DNA of 64,000 bases from Bacteroides mediterraneensis (lineage in GTDB: Bacteria; Bacteroidota; Bacteroidia; Bacteroidales; Bacteroidaceae), in NCBI RefSeq assembly GCF_025993685.1, contig NZ_DAJPEN010000001.1, forward strand, positions 4,340,001-4,404,000, read 5' to 3'. How positions within the stretch are numbered: position 1 is the first letter of the stretch; the number at the start of each line of letters is the position of its first letter. The translations under genes and the position numbers were made by a program. Shown piece by piece: positions 1 to 9,341 of this stretch. The notes beneath the pieces are model-generated. The model was not told where the DNA came from. It did no database searches and saw only the letters and a program-made list of their open reading frames with translations.

Positions 1-1329
1 TCTTGCATCGACGGGGACATCGTATTCAAAGACGGGGTATATCATCTCTTCTATAAGACCGAAGGCCATGGCAACGGCATCAAGGTAGCAACTACCCGGG
101 CGTTGACTTCCGGCAAGTGGGAAGAACAACCGGACTACAAGCAGCAGACCAAGGAAGCCGTGGAAGGTGCCGGTACGTTCAAGTTGATTGGACAGGACAA
201 ATACATTCTGATGTATGATGTGTATATGAAAGGTGCTTACCAGTTTACGGAAACCACCGACCTGAAGCATTTCAAGGTGATAGACCATGCGGTAAAGATG
301 AACTTCCATCCGCGTCACGGTACCATCATTCCGATTACCCGTGCCGAACTGAAACGCATCACGGACAAGTGGGGTAAGCCTGCCGAGCTGGGCGAATTGC
401 CGGTGAATCCTGCATTGCCGGGATTCCATGCCGACCCCGAAGTGCTGTATTCTCATCAGACGCAGCGTTATTACATCTATTCTACCACCGACGGACAGCC
501 CGGATGGGGAGGATGGTATTTCACCGTATTCTCTTCTGCCGACCTGAAGGACTGGCAGTATGAAGGGGTGATGTTGGACTTGCGTTCACCGCAGGTACCA
601 TGGGCCAACGGAAATGCCTGGGCGCCGGCCATTGAGGAAAAACTGATTGACGGGAAATACAAATATTTCTTCTATTACAGCGGTAACCCGAACGACGATT
701 CCGGTAAGAAAATCGGCGTGGCCGTAGCCGATTCTCCGGTAGGTCCTTTCAAGGATATGGGCAAACCCATTGTGACGGATTCTCCGGTAGGACATGGACA
801 GCAAATTGATGTGGATGTGTTCACTGATCCGGTATCAGGTAAGTCTTATCTGTACTGGGGCAACGGATACATGGCCGGTGCGGAACTGAACGACGACATG
901 GTATCCATCAAGAAGGAAACCCTGAAAGTGCTGACTCCGAAGGGAGGGACACTGAAAGATTATGCGTACCGTGAAGCTCCCTATGTGTTCTATCGTCAGG
1001 GTACTTACTACTTCATGTGGTCGGTAGATGATACGGGTTCAGCCAACTATCATGTGGCTTACGGTACGTCGGATTCTCCGCTGGGACCGGTTAAGGTGGC
1101 CAAAGACCCGGTGGTGCTGATACAGGACCCGTCACAGGAAATCTATGGGACCGCACATAATTCAGTGGTACGTAAACCGGGAACCGATGAATGGTATATC
1201 GTCTATCACCGCATCAACAAGAATTACTTGGACAAGGATAAAGGTCCGGGCGTACACCGCGAGGTATGCATCGACCGGATGGAGTTCAACGCCGACGGTA
1301 CCATCCAGCGTGTGAAAGTATCCAAATAA
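1..1329 (+). CDS. GH43-family glycosidase, 5' end outside window
   Basis: The frame is open from the first base, so the start lies upstream; an in-frame TTG at 103 is unlikely to be the start. The visible protein has the end of one five-bladed-propeller-like domain (to about codon 120) followed by a full GH43 catalytic domain. Family-typical features are the base-bearing FHADPEV strand, the QIDVDVF strand with the pKa-modulating Asp, the REAPYVF strand with the acid Glu, and a late GTAHNSVV / WYIVYHR segment. GH43 enzymes mostly remove alpha-L-arabinofuranosyl or beta-xylosyl residues. It is followed after 25 bp by GH51, consistent with one operon attacking arabinose-decorated plant glycans. 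Exact subfamily and linkage are not determined. Confidence 0.85.
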   Translation, partial: SCIDGDIVFKDGVYHLFYKTEGHGNGIKVATTRALTSGKWEEQPDYKQQTKEAVEGAGTFKLIGQDKYILMYDVYMKGAYQFTETTDLKHFKVIDHAVKMNFHPRHGTIIPITRAELKRITDKWGKPAELGELPVNPALPGFHADPEVLYSHQTQRYYIYSTTDGQPGWGGWYFTVFSSADLKDWQYEGVMLDLRSPQVPWANGNAWAPAIEEKLIDGKYKYFFYYSGNPNDDSGKKIGVAVADSPVGPFKDMGKPIVTDSPVGHGQQIDVDVFTDPVSGKSYLYWGNGYMAGAELNDDMVSIKKETLKVLTPKGGTLKDYAYREAPYVFYRQGTYYFMWSVDDTGSANYHVAYGTSDSPLGPVKVAKDPVVLIQDPSQEIYGTAHNSVVRKPGTDEWYIVYHRINKNYLDKDKGPGVHREVCIDRMEFNADGTIQRVKVSK

Positions 1330-1354
1330 TTATTCTCATTAAATCTTTTACTCT

Positions 1355-3850
1355 ATGAAACACCTGACACACTTGGCAGCTTTGTGCGTCTGCCTTACCA
1401 GTCTTCCTGTATCGGCACACGTGCAGGAAGTGATGAACGAACCGGATTCGGTCTACTTGTTCTCGTATGCCACTGTAAAGGATGCGGGACGCAGCGGGTT
1501 GAAACTGGCGTGGAGTCCGGATGCCGACCGTTGGTTCAGTATCGGCAACGGGTATGGCTATGTGAAATGCGATTACGGGACCTGGGGGGCCGAGAAGCGC
1601 ATGCTGAATCCTCATCTGACGCGGGATGCAAAAGGCGTATGGCATTGTGTCTGGCAGTTGAACGAAAGCGGAAAGGAGTGGGGACAGGCCACTTCGCCAG
1701 ACTTGATGAAATGGAATCCGCAGACGTATTACCTGCAGACGCCGGGAGAAGGAACTGGAATCCGGGGTAGTGAAACCCGCAAGAAAGCGGTTGTGGACGG
1801 TGTAGTAGAACAAGGATATATGCAGAAAGTGGCCTGGGAGGAAGTGGACCGACTGTTGAAGTTTGTCGACTACCGGGCCTATAGAGACCAATTGCACAAT
1901 GAACGGACGGAACAGGATGGCCAACGCTTTGCAGGGTTGGCTCCTGTATCCTTGCAGCTGAAGGTCCGTGCGGAAGAAGCCAAGCCTATCAGTGACAAAC
2001 TGATGGGGATTTTCTTTGAAGACATCAACTACGGAGCCGATGGCGGGCTCTATGCCGAACTGGTTCAGAACCGTGATTTTGAATATTCTTCGAAAGATGG
2101 GGCCCCTCAAGGATTTGACAGTGGTTATGCCTGGAGTATATGGGAGAACGGGCAGTCGTCGGCTGTACAGGTGGGCACGGAGCATCCCTTGCATGCCAAT
2201 AATCCGCATTATGTGGTGTGGCAGGCCAAACCGGGAATGTCTCTCCGCAATACCGGCTTCGACGGGATTACGCTGAAAAAAGGTGAGAAATATGATTTCT
2301 CTCTCTTTGCCTCTATACCGGAGGGCAGCAAGGGTGGAAAGATAGTGGTGCGTTTGCTGGATGCCCAAGGCAAGGAAGTGGCACAGTCTTCCGTAAAGGT
2401 GAAGGCGGGCGACTGGAAGAAGCAGACTGCGGTGCTGACGGCACAGGCCGATGTGGAGGCAGCGGTCCTTTCACTGGAGCCGGAACTGACGGGAGAACTG
2501 CATTTGGACATGATTTCACTCTTCCCGCAAAAGACCTTCAAAGGACGCAAGAACGGGTTGAGAGCCGATTTGGCCCAGACTTTGGCCGACTTGCATCCTC
2601 GTTTTATGCGTTTCCCGGGCGGTTGTGTGGCCCATGGAAACGGAATTGACAATATTTACCGTTGGAAAAATTCCGTCGGTCCGCTGGAAGCCCGCAAGCC
2701 GATGCGGAACCTGTGGGGTTATCATCAGACGCTGGGGCTGGGATATTTCGAATATTTCCAGTTCTGCGAAGATATAGGGGCAGAACCGTTGCCAGTCCTG
2801 GCCGCTGGAGTGCCATGCCAGAATTCAGCCTGTATCCCGGGCAAGCCTTTGAGCGGCGGACAGCAGGGAGGTATCCCCATGGAGGAAATGGATGCCTACG
2901 TGCAGGACATCCTGGACTTGATTGAATATGCCAACGGCGACCCGAAGACCAACAAATGGGCCAGGATGCGGGCCGAAGCCGGACATCCGAAACCGTTCAA
3001 CCTGAAATACATCGGCATCGGCAACGAAGATTTGATTACTCCGATTTTTGAAGAACGCTTTGAGATGATTTTCAAGGCCATCCAAGAAAACTATCCGGAA
3101 ATCACTGTCATCGGTACGGTAGGTCCTTTCTATGAAGGTTCAGACTACGAAGCGGGATGGAAATTTGCTACCCGCCTGCAGGTGCCGATGGTAGACGAAC
3201 ACTATTATAATACACCGGGTTGGTTTATCAATAATCAGGACTATTACGACCGTTACGACCGTTCCAAACCCAAAGTATACCTGGGAGAGTATGCTGCTCA
3301 CTTGCCCGGTCGTCCGAACAACATTGAAACGGCCTTGGCTGAGGCCTTGTACCTGACGTCCGTCGAACGGAACGGCGATGTGGTATCCATGACTTCGTAT
3401 GCGCCGTTGCTGGCCAAGGAAGGACATACCCAGTGGAATCCCGACTTGATTTATTTCAACAACAAGGAAGTGAAACCGACCGTGGGTTATTACGTCCAGC
3501 AGCTTTACGGGCAGAATGCCGGTGACATGTATTTGCCGGCCGACCGGCGGATAGACAACTCCCGTCAGGATGTACAGCGCCGGATCGGTACGTCGGTGGT
3601 ACGCGACAGCAAGACGGGCGATGTGATTGTGAAGCTGGTCAACCTGCTGCCGGTTCCAGTCAAGACTCAGTTGAATGGGTTGACATTGCAGGAAGGACAG
3701 GCTACCCTGCACGTACTTTCCGGAAGTCCGACCGACCGGCAGGCCCGTCCTGTGAAGAAGGAGATCCCGGTGGCGGATTTGTCTCAATATGAGATGCCTG
3801 CCTATTCTTTGAGCGTAATCCGCATTCATTCGGAAAAAGAAAGGAACTGA
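1355..3850 (+). CDS. GH51 alpha-L-arabinofuranosidase with extra N-terminal domain
   Basis: 831 aa with a signal peptide (MKHLTHLAALCVCLTSLPVSA). Residues about 28-190 resemble the N-terminal blades of Bacteroidetes GH43-type proteins (VYLFSYATVKDAGRSGLKLAW, CDYGTWGAEKR) and are not part of usual GH51. Residues about 210-830 are GH51: entry motif GIFFEDINYGADGGLYAEL, a carbohydrate-binding beta-sandwich insertion (about 270-400), the TIM barrel with acid/base Glu near residue 558 (GIGNED) and nucleophile Glu near residue 645 (YLGEYAAH), and a C-terminal beta-sandwich. It releases terminal alpha-L-arabinofuranose from arabinan, arabinoxylan or arabinogalactan. It is likely periplasmic and co-transcribed with the upstream GH43. 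Confidence 0.9.
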   Translation: MKHLTHLAALCVCLTSLPVSAHVQEVMNEPDSVYLFSYATVKDAGRSGLKLAWSPDADRWFSIGNGYGYVKCDYGTWGAEKRMLNPHLTRDAKGVWHCVWQLNESGKEWGQATSPDLMKWNPQTYYLQTPGEGTGIRGSETRKKAVVDGVVEQGYMQKVAWEEVDRLLKFVDYRAYRDQLHNERTEQDGQRFAGLAPVSLQLKVRAEEAKPISDKLMGIFFEDINYGADGGLYAELVQNRDFEYSSKDGAPQGFDSGYAWSIWENGQSSAVQVGTEHPLHANNPHYVVWQAKPGMSLRNTGFDGITLKKGEKYDFSLFASIPEGSKGGKIVVRLLDAQGKEVAQSSVKVKAGDWKKQTAVLTAQADVEAAVLSLEPELTGELHLDMISLFPQKTFKGRKNGLRADLAQTLADLHPRFMRFPGGCVAHGNGIDNIYRWKNSVGPLEARKPMRNLWGYHQTLGLGYFEYFQFCEDIGAEPLPVLAAGVPCQNSACIPGKPLSGGQQGGIPMEEMDAYVQDILDLIEYANGDPKTNKWARMRAEAGHPKPFNLKYIGIGNEDLITPIFEERFEMIFKAIQENYPEITVIGTVGPFYEGSDYEAGWKFATRLQVPMVDEHYYNTPGWFINNQDYYDRYDRSKPKVYLGEYAAHLPGRPNNIETALAEALYLTSVERNGDVVSMTSYAPLLAKEGHTQWNPDLIYFNNKEVKPTVGYYVQQLYGQNAGDMYLPADRRIDNSRQDVQRRIGTSVVRDSKTGDVIVKLVNLLPVPVKTQLNGLTLQEGQATLHVLSGSPTDRQARPVKKEIPVADLSQYEMPAYSLSVIRIHSEKERN

Positions 3851-3907
3851 TTGATTCTTATCTCGTTTTTGACAGATTTTTGATAGATTAAAATAGAAGG
3901 AAAGGTC

Positions 3908-3915
3908 TATATTTG
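3908..3915 (+). promoter_or_regulatory. Putative -7 promoter element before GH35
   Basis: TATATTTG fits the Bacteroides -7 consensus TAnnTTTG in the 60-bp gap after GH51. The nearest TTTTTG upstream (3877-3882) is about 25 nt away, longer than the usual 19-20, so the -33 part is weak. A transcript starting near 3922 favours the ATG at 3940 as the GH35 start. Confidence 0.45.
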
Positions 3916-3939
3916 CCTCAAACATTAATGAAGTATATC

Positions 3940-6300
3940 ATGAAATACAAACACACATTATGGGGCGTAGGCCTTTCTTTATTGTTCTCTTGGGGAATGC
4001 TTTCTGCTTCGGCGGCTGCGCCGGCAGGAGAAGAAACTACCGTAAAGGAAACTTTTGAGGTGGGGAAGGGAACATTTCTGTTGAACGGGAAGCCTTTTGT
4101 GGTAAAGGCTGCCGAGGTGCATTATCCGCGTATTCCGGAACCTTACTGGGAACAGCGTATCCTTTCGTGCAAGGCATTGGGCATGAATACGCTTTGTCTA
4201 TATGTCTTTTGGAACTTGCATGAACAGCATCCGGGAGAGTTTGATTTTTCAGGAAATAAGGACATTGCCAAGTTCTGCCGTCTGGCACAAAAACACGGAA
4301 TGTATGTCATTGTACGTCCGGGACCGTACGTTTGTGCAGAATGGGAAATGGGCGGACTGCCTTGGTGGTTGCTGAAGAAAAAAGATGTGCAGCTGCGTAC
4401 ACTCGACCCTTACTACATGGAACGGGTAGGTATCTTTATGAACGAGGTAGGCAAACAGCTGGCCGACTTGCAGCTTTCCCATGGGGGAAACATCATCATG
4501 GTACAGGTGGAAAATGAATACGGTTCGTATGGCATCAACAAGCCTTACGTATCGGCCATCCGCGACATCGTGAAGAAGGCGGGCTTCACCGACGTGCCAC
4601 TCTTCCAGTGTGACTGGAGTTCCAACTTCACCAACAATGCGCTGGATGATTTGTTATGGACGGTCAACTTCGGTACGGGTGCCAATATTGACGAGCAGTT
4701 CAAGAAGCTGAAATCGTTGCGTCCGGAAACACCGATGATGTGCAGCGAGTTCTGGAGCGGCTGGTTTGACCACTGGGGACGGAAGCATGAGACCCGTGAT
4801 GCGGCTACCATGGTGAGCGGTATCAAGGACATGCTGGACCGGAACATTTCGTTCAGCTTGTATATGACCCACGGAGGTACGACCTTCGGCTGGTGGGGCG
4901 GTGCCAACAATCCGGCTTATTCGGCCATGTGCAGTTCATACGATTATGATGCGCCTATCAGTGAGGCCGGATGGACTACTCCGAAATATTTCCAGTTGCG
5001 CGACTTGTTGAAGCAATATCTTCCGGAAGGAGAAACCCTGCCTGAACCTCCGGCACAGTATCCGGTGATTTCCGTGCCGGCCATTACAGACTGGAAGGTG
5101 GCTCCGTTGTTCAACAATCTGCCGCAGCCTAAGCAGTCGGAAGATATCCAGCCGATGGAAATGTTCGACCAGGGCTGGGGAACGATTCTGTATCGCACGA
5201 CTTTGAAAGAAGATGTGAAAGGTACCCTGCACATCGACGAAGTACACGACTGGGCACAGGTGTTTGCCAACGGTAAACTGTTGGGACGTCTGGACCGTCG
5301 TCACGGTGAATTTACCTTGCCGTTAAAGGAAACCTTGAAGAAAGGTACCCAGCTGGACATTCTGGTAGAAGCCATGGGACGTGTGAATTTTGACAAATCT
5401 ATCCACGACCGGAAAGGAATCTCAAAGAAGGTAGAGGTGGTCAATGGCGACCAGGCACAGGAACTGAAGGGCTGGACCGTGTATAACTTACCTCCGTTCT
5501 ATGAATTTGTGAGTCAGAAAAACTATCAGGCAGGTAAACCGGTGGAGGGTCCTGCCTATTATAAAGCCACTTTCCATCTGGACAAGACCGGTGATACTTT
5601 CCTGGACATGCAGACCTGGGGGAAAGGAATGGTCTGGGTAAACGGACATGCCATGGGACGTTTCTGGGAAATCGGTCCACAGCAGACCCTGTACATGCCG
5701 GGGTGTTGGCTGAAGGAAGGCGAGAATGAAATCATTGTGCTCGATTTGAAGGGCCCGGCCGAAGCCAAAGTGGTCGGCGTGGAAAAACCGATATTGGACA
5801 TGTTGCGTGAAAAGGCTCCGGAAACCCATCGTAAAGACGGTCAGAACCTGAACCTGAAAGCTGAGAAGCCGGTGATGACAGGTACGTTCAAGGCAGGCAA
5901 CGGCTGGCAGGAAGTACGCTTTGCACAGCCGGTAGCCGGACGTTACTTCTGTCTGGAAGGTGTTTCCAACTACGACGGTACCAACATTGCCGCTGTGGCA
6001 GAGATGGATGTGTTGGGTGCAGACGGAAAACCGGTTTCCCGCGAAAGCTGGAAGATTGTCTATGCCGACAGTGAAGAAACCCGCAGTGGTAACCGTACAG
6101 CCGACAAGGTGTTCGATTTACAGGAAAGTACCTTCTGGCAGACGGTGGACAATACCGCTTATCCGCATCAGATTGTCATAGATTTAGGAAAAGAATATCA
6201 GGTGACAGGTTTCCGTATGCTGCCTCGCGCGGAGGCCGGTGCGCCAGGTTTGATAAAGGATTACAAAGTATATGTAAAGAAAGCAGATTTTACATATTGA
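3940..6300 (+). CDS. GH35 beta-galactosidase with C-terminal F5/8-type domain
   Basis: The ATG at 3940 gives a good signal peptide (MKYKHTLWGVGLSLLFSWG); an in-frame ATG at 3928 is the alternative. The catalytic domain (about 40-370) has RPGPYVCAEWEMGGLPWWL, the acid/base Glu near 193 in VENEYG and the nucleophile Glu near 270 in MCSEFWSGWFDHWG. Beta-sandwich domains follow, and the last 130 residues resemble an F5/8 type C (CBM32-like) module. It hydrolyses terminal beta-D-galactose. With GH43 and GH51 upstream this suggests trimming of arabinogalactan or galactan side chains, which is inference. A strong terminator follows. Confidence 0.92.
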   Translation: MKYKHTLWGVGLSLLFSWGMLSASAAAPAGEETTVKETFEVGKGTFLLNGKPFVVKAAEVHYPRIPEPYWEQRILSCKALGMNTLCLYVFWNLHEQHPGEFDFSGNKDIAKFCRLAQKHGMYVIVRPGPYVCAEWEMGGLPWWLLKKKDVQLRTLDPYYMERVGIFMNEVGKQLADLQLSHGGNIIMVQVENEYGSYGINKPYVSAIRDIVKKAGFTDVPLFQCDWSSNFTNNALDDLLWTVNFGTGANIDEQFKKLKSLRPETPMMCSEFWSGWFDHWGRKHETRDAATMVSGIKDMLDRNISFSLYMTHGGTTFGWWGGANNPAYSAMCSSYDYDAPISEAGWTTPKYFQLRDLLKQYLPEGETLPEPPAQYPVISVPAITDWKVAPLFNNLPQPKQSEDIQPMEMFDQGWGTILYRTTLKEDVKGTLHIDEVHDWAQVFANGKLLGRLDRRHGEFTLPLKETLKKGTQLDILVEAMGRVNFDKSIHDRKGISKKVEVVNGDQAQELKGWTVYNLPPFYEFVSQKNYQAGKPVEGPAYYKATFHLDKTGDTFLDMQTWGKGMVWVNGHAMGRFWEIGPQQTLYMPGCWLKEGENEIIVLDLKGPAEAKVVGVEKPILDMLREKAPETHRKDGQNLNLKAEKPVMTGTFKAGNGWQEVRFAQPVAGRYFCLEGVSNYDGTNIAAVAEMDVLGADGKPVSRESWKIVYADSEETRSGNRTADKVFDLQESTFWQTVDNTAYPHQIVIDLGKEYQVTGFRMLPRAEAGAPGLIKDYKVYVKKADFTY

Positions 6301-6338
6301 TTTTCAGTTCGTATAGAACTTAAGGTAATTCAGGAGGG

Positions 6339-6375
6339 ATATCCCGCGGACAGCAAGTCTGCGGGATATTTTTTT
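6339..6375 (+). terminator. Rho-independent terminator after GH35
   Basis: Arms ATATCCCGC (6339-6347) and GCGGGATAT (6361-6369) are perfectly complementary, with an inner GAC/GTC pair and a run of T afterwards. It closes the GH43-GH51-GH35 unit. Confidence 0.9.
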
Positions 6376-6493
6376 GTCTGATGGAAGAAAAATCCCTTTA
6401 TTCCATGTCTTTATGACATTTTTTTACGAACTTTGCCGCCCAATGTGAAATTAGGTATGCAAGGAAAGTTTGCATCGGATAACAGATGAAAGA

Positions 6494-7807
6494 ATGAACG
6501 ATTCAAAACCGACATTTAAGGAAATAAACGAAAGTTATACATTAAAAGAGGCCATTGCGGAAGCCAAGCGTTGCCTGAATTGCAAGCATCCTTCCTGCAA
6601 GAAGGGATGCCCGATTGAGAATGACATTCCGGAATTCATCCATGAACTGTCGAAGGGAAACATGGGAAACGCCATGGCGATTATCAATGAAAAAAGCAAT
6701 CTGCCCGCTATCTGCGGCCGTGTCTGTCCGCATGAAAAACAGTGTCAGGGACATTGTGTGCTCTATCCGAAAGGGAAAGGTATTGAAATCGGAAAGCTGG
6801 AACGCTTCATCGCTGATTTTGATACGGAGATGAATTTGATTCGTGAGAAACTGCCGCAGAAAACCCGTGGAAAGGTGGCCGTCATCGGTTCGGGCCCTGC
6901 CGGACTGACTGTGGCGGGCGACTTGGCCCGCCAGGGTTTCAATGTAACCATTTTTGAAAGTCAGGCGGAAGCCGGCGGAGTCTTGATGTACGGTATTCCG
7001 GAATACCGCTTGCCCAAACAGGTGGTACGTCAGGAAATCCAGAAGATTGAAGCGCTGGGAGTTACTTTTATACTGAATTGTGTGGTGGGGAAACAATTGA
7101 ACATCGATGACATTTTTGCACAAGGCTATGATGCCATTTTTATCGGTTCGGGTACGGCGTTGCCGAAGTCACTGGATATTCCGGGGGCCGGACTGCGTGG
7201 TGTCATTCAAGCCACGTACCTGTTGCACATGGCTAATATCTACAACGAAGGTACAGTGGGACGTGACAAGGTGCCGGTCATTGAAGGTGAGCATGTGGCC
7301 GTGATGGGATGCGGCAACGTAGCCATGGATGCAGCCCGTACGGCTGTACGTATGGGAGCTGCTAGTGTGACCATTGTGTACCGTCGCACGGAAGCCGACA
7401 TGCCGGCCATCCAGGCAGAGTATCAGGCGGCCTTGCAGGAGGGAGTGAAATTCCTGTGGCAGACCTCTACTACAGAATTTATGGGCGATGCGGAAGGAAA
7501 GGTTGTCGGCTTGCGGGCCAACACCCCGGAGGGTGTCAAGGAATATGCCTTTGACCGCATCTGCCTGGCGGTAGGTTCTCGTCCGGCCAGCCGGATTGTA
7601 TCTACGACCGAAGGCATTGACACCGACGATAACGGCTATGTACTGGTGAAGGAACGTCCGTTTGGCATGACCAGTCGCAAGGGAGTCTTTGCTGGAGGTG
7701 ATGTGGTCCATCGGCCGCAGACTGTGGTGATGGCCATGAAGGCGGCCAAGAGTGTGGCGGTGGGCATCGCGCAGTATGTGGATGCCATAAAATTATTGAG
7801 TGAATGA
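6494..7807 (+). CDS. GltD-like NAD(P)H flavin/Fe-S oxidoreductase
   Basis: 437 aa from ATG 6494; an in-frame TTG 24 bases upstream is less likely. The N-terminal cysteine-rich Fe-S region has CLNCKHPSCKKGCP and CGRVCPHEKQCQGHC. The FAD site is VIGSGPAGLTVAGDLARQGF, and a second Rossmann site MGCGNVAMDAART binds the nicotinamide cofactor. This is the small subunit fold of glutamate synthase, shared with sulfide dehydrogenase/NfnB-type subunits. No large subunit (GltB) or SudB/NfnA partner lies next to it, so glutamate synthase activity cannot be assumed. A GAACTTTG at 6428-6435 is a one-mismatch -7 element. A 120-bp gap separates it from purB. Confidence 0.85.
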   Translation: MNDSKPTFKEINESYTLKEAIAEAKRCLNCKHPSCKKGCPIENDIPEFIHELSKGNMGNAMAIINEKSNLPAICGRVCPHEKQCQGHCVLYPKGKGIEIGKLERFIADFDTEMNLIREKLPQKTRGKVAVIGSGPAGLTVAGDLARQGFNVTIFESQAEAGGVLMYGIPEYRLPKQVVRQEIQKIEALGVTFILNCVVGKQLNIDDIFAQGYDAIFIGSGTALPKSLDIPGAGLRGVIQATYLLHMANIYNEGTVGRDKVPVIEGEHVAVMGCGNVAMDAARTAVRMGAASVTIVYRRTEADMPAIQAEYQAALQEGVKFLWQTSTTEFMGDAEGKVVGLRANTPEGVKEYAFDRICLAVGSRPASRIVSTTEGIDTDDNGYVLVKERPFGMTSRKGVFAGGDVVHRPQTVVMAMKAAKSVAVGIAQYVDAIKLLSE

Positions 7808-7927
7808 CCTAATTATAAAATAAATACTAAAGTTTAAGCGGTATCTCCTGATAACTCAGGAAAAAGCATTAATTTCGCGAATTCAAAGGAAAGTGTAGAA
7901 ATTAGATACCAAAAATAATTTACGACA

Positions 7928-9277
7928 ATGATGGAGCTTGATTTACTCACAGCTGTATCGCCGATTGACGGGCGGTACAGAAGCAAAGCGGGAGCTTTGG
8001 CTGCTTATTTTTCTGAATATGCACTCATGAAATATCGTGTGCGGGTGGAAATTGAATATTTCATTACCTTGTGTGAGCTGCCGTTGCCGCAGTTGAGTTC
8101 ATTCGACGCGGCTCGTTTTGAGTCTCTCCGTGATATTTACCGCAACTTTTCGGAAGCTGATGCGGCACGTATCAAGGAAATCGAAAGTGTGACCAACCAC
8201 GATGTGAAGGCTGTAGAGTATTTCATCAAGGAGCAGTTTGATAAACTGGGCGGACTGGAACCTTACAAGGAATTCATCCATTTCGGACTGACTTCCCAGG
8301 ATATCAACAATACTTCTGTCCCCTTGTCGATTAAAGATGCGCTGGAAGAAGTTTATTATCCGCAGATTCAGAAGCTGATTGACCAGCTGACAACGTATGC
8401 GGAAGAATGGAAGGACATTCCGATGCTGGCAAAAACACACGGACAGCCGGCTTCCCCGACTCGTCTGGGAAAAGAAATCATGGTCTTTGTGTATCGTCTG
8501 AACCGTCAGCTGGCCGTATTGAAAGCTTGTCCGCTGACCGCGAAGTTCGGTGGGGCTACCGGCAACTACAACGCCCATCACGTGGCTTATCCGGAGTATG
8601 ACTGGAAGGCATTCGGCAACAAGTTTGTATCGGAAAAACTGGGGCTGGAACGGGAAGAATATACCACACAGATTTCTAACTATGACGGACTGGGAGCTAT
8701 CTTTGATGCCATGAAGCGGATCAATACCATCATGATTGACATGAACCGCGACTTCTGGCAATATATCTCCATGGAGTACTTCAAGCAGAAAATCAAAGCG
8801 GGCGAAGTGGGCTCCAGTGCCATGCCGCATAAGGTGAACCCGATTGACTTTGAAAATGCGGAAGGTAATCTGGGAATGGCCAACGCCATTTTTGCACATC
8901 TGTCTTCCAAGCTGCCGATATCTCGTCTGCAGCGTGACTTGACCGACTCTACGGTATTGCGTAACATCGGTGTACCGTTCGGACATACTATCATTGCCAT
9001 CCAGAGTTCCTTGAAGGGCCTCGGCAAATTGCTGCTGAACGAGCATAAGATTTATGAAGACCTGGATAACTGCTGGAGCGTAGTGGCTGAAGCTATTCAG
9101 ACGATTCTGCGTCGCGAAGCTTATCCGCATCCGTATGAAGCCCTGAAGGCTTTGACTCGTACGAACCAGGCTATTACGGAAGCATCCATCAAGGACTTTA
9201 TCGAGACACTGAACGTGAGTGAAGACATCAAAAAAGAATTGCGTGCGATTACTCCGCACAACTATACTGGAGTATAA
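7928..9277 (+). CDS. purB: Adenylosuccinate lyase
   Basis: 449 aa counted from the first of two consecutive ATG codons. It catalyses two fumarate-releasing steps: SAICAR to AICAR in purine synthesis and adenylosuccinate to AMP. The N-terminus MELDLLTAVSPIDGRY is typical of the PurB subgroup, and the fumarase/lyase superfamily signature GSSAMPHKVNPIDFENAEGN is present near residue 300. A TAATTTCG at 7870-7877 is a possible degenerate -7 element. No terminator is seen before the next gene, so read-through into rluB is likely. Confidence 0.96.
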   Translation: MMELDLLTAVSPIDGRYRSKAGALAAYFSEYALMKYRVRVEIEYFITLCELPLPQLSSFDAARFESLRDIYRNFSEADAARIKEIESVTNHDVKAVEYFIKEQFDKLGGLEPYKEFIHFGLTSQDINNTSVPLSIKDALEEVYYPQIQKLIDQLTTYAEEWKDIPMLAKTHGQPASPTRLGKEIMVFVYRLNRQLAVLKACPLTAKFGGATGNYNAHHVAYPEYDWKAFGNKFVSEKLGLEREEYTTQISNYDGLGAIFDAMKRINTIMIDMNRDFWQYISMEYFKQKIKAGEVGSSAMPHKVNPIDFENAEGNLGMANAIFAHLSSKLPISRLQRDLTDSTVLRNIGVPFGHTIIAIQSSLKGLGKLLLNEHKIYEDLDNCWSVVAEAIQTILRREAYPHPYEALKALTRTNQAITEASIKDFIETLNVSEDIKKELRAITPHNYTGV

Positions 9278-9341
9278 CTTAAAACAATAAATATCGCCCG
9301 AGAGGGTGTCAGAGTATTAATTAGCATTAAACAGAAAAATT

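Noticed and set aside
1286..2368. 360-codon minus-strand frame opposite the GH51 gene
   Set aside because: Antisense shadow; the plus strand encodes intact GH51 and the antisense product has no domain.
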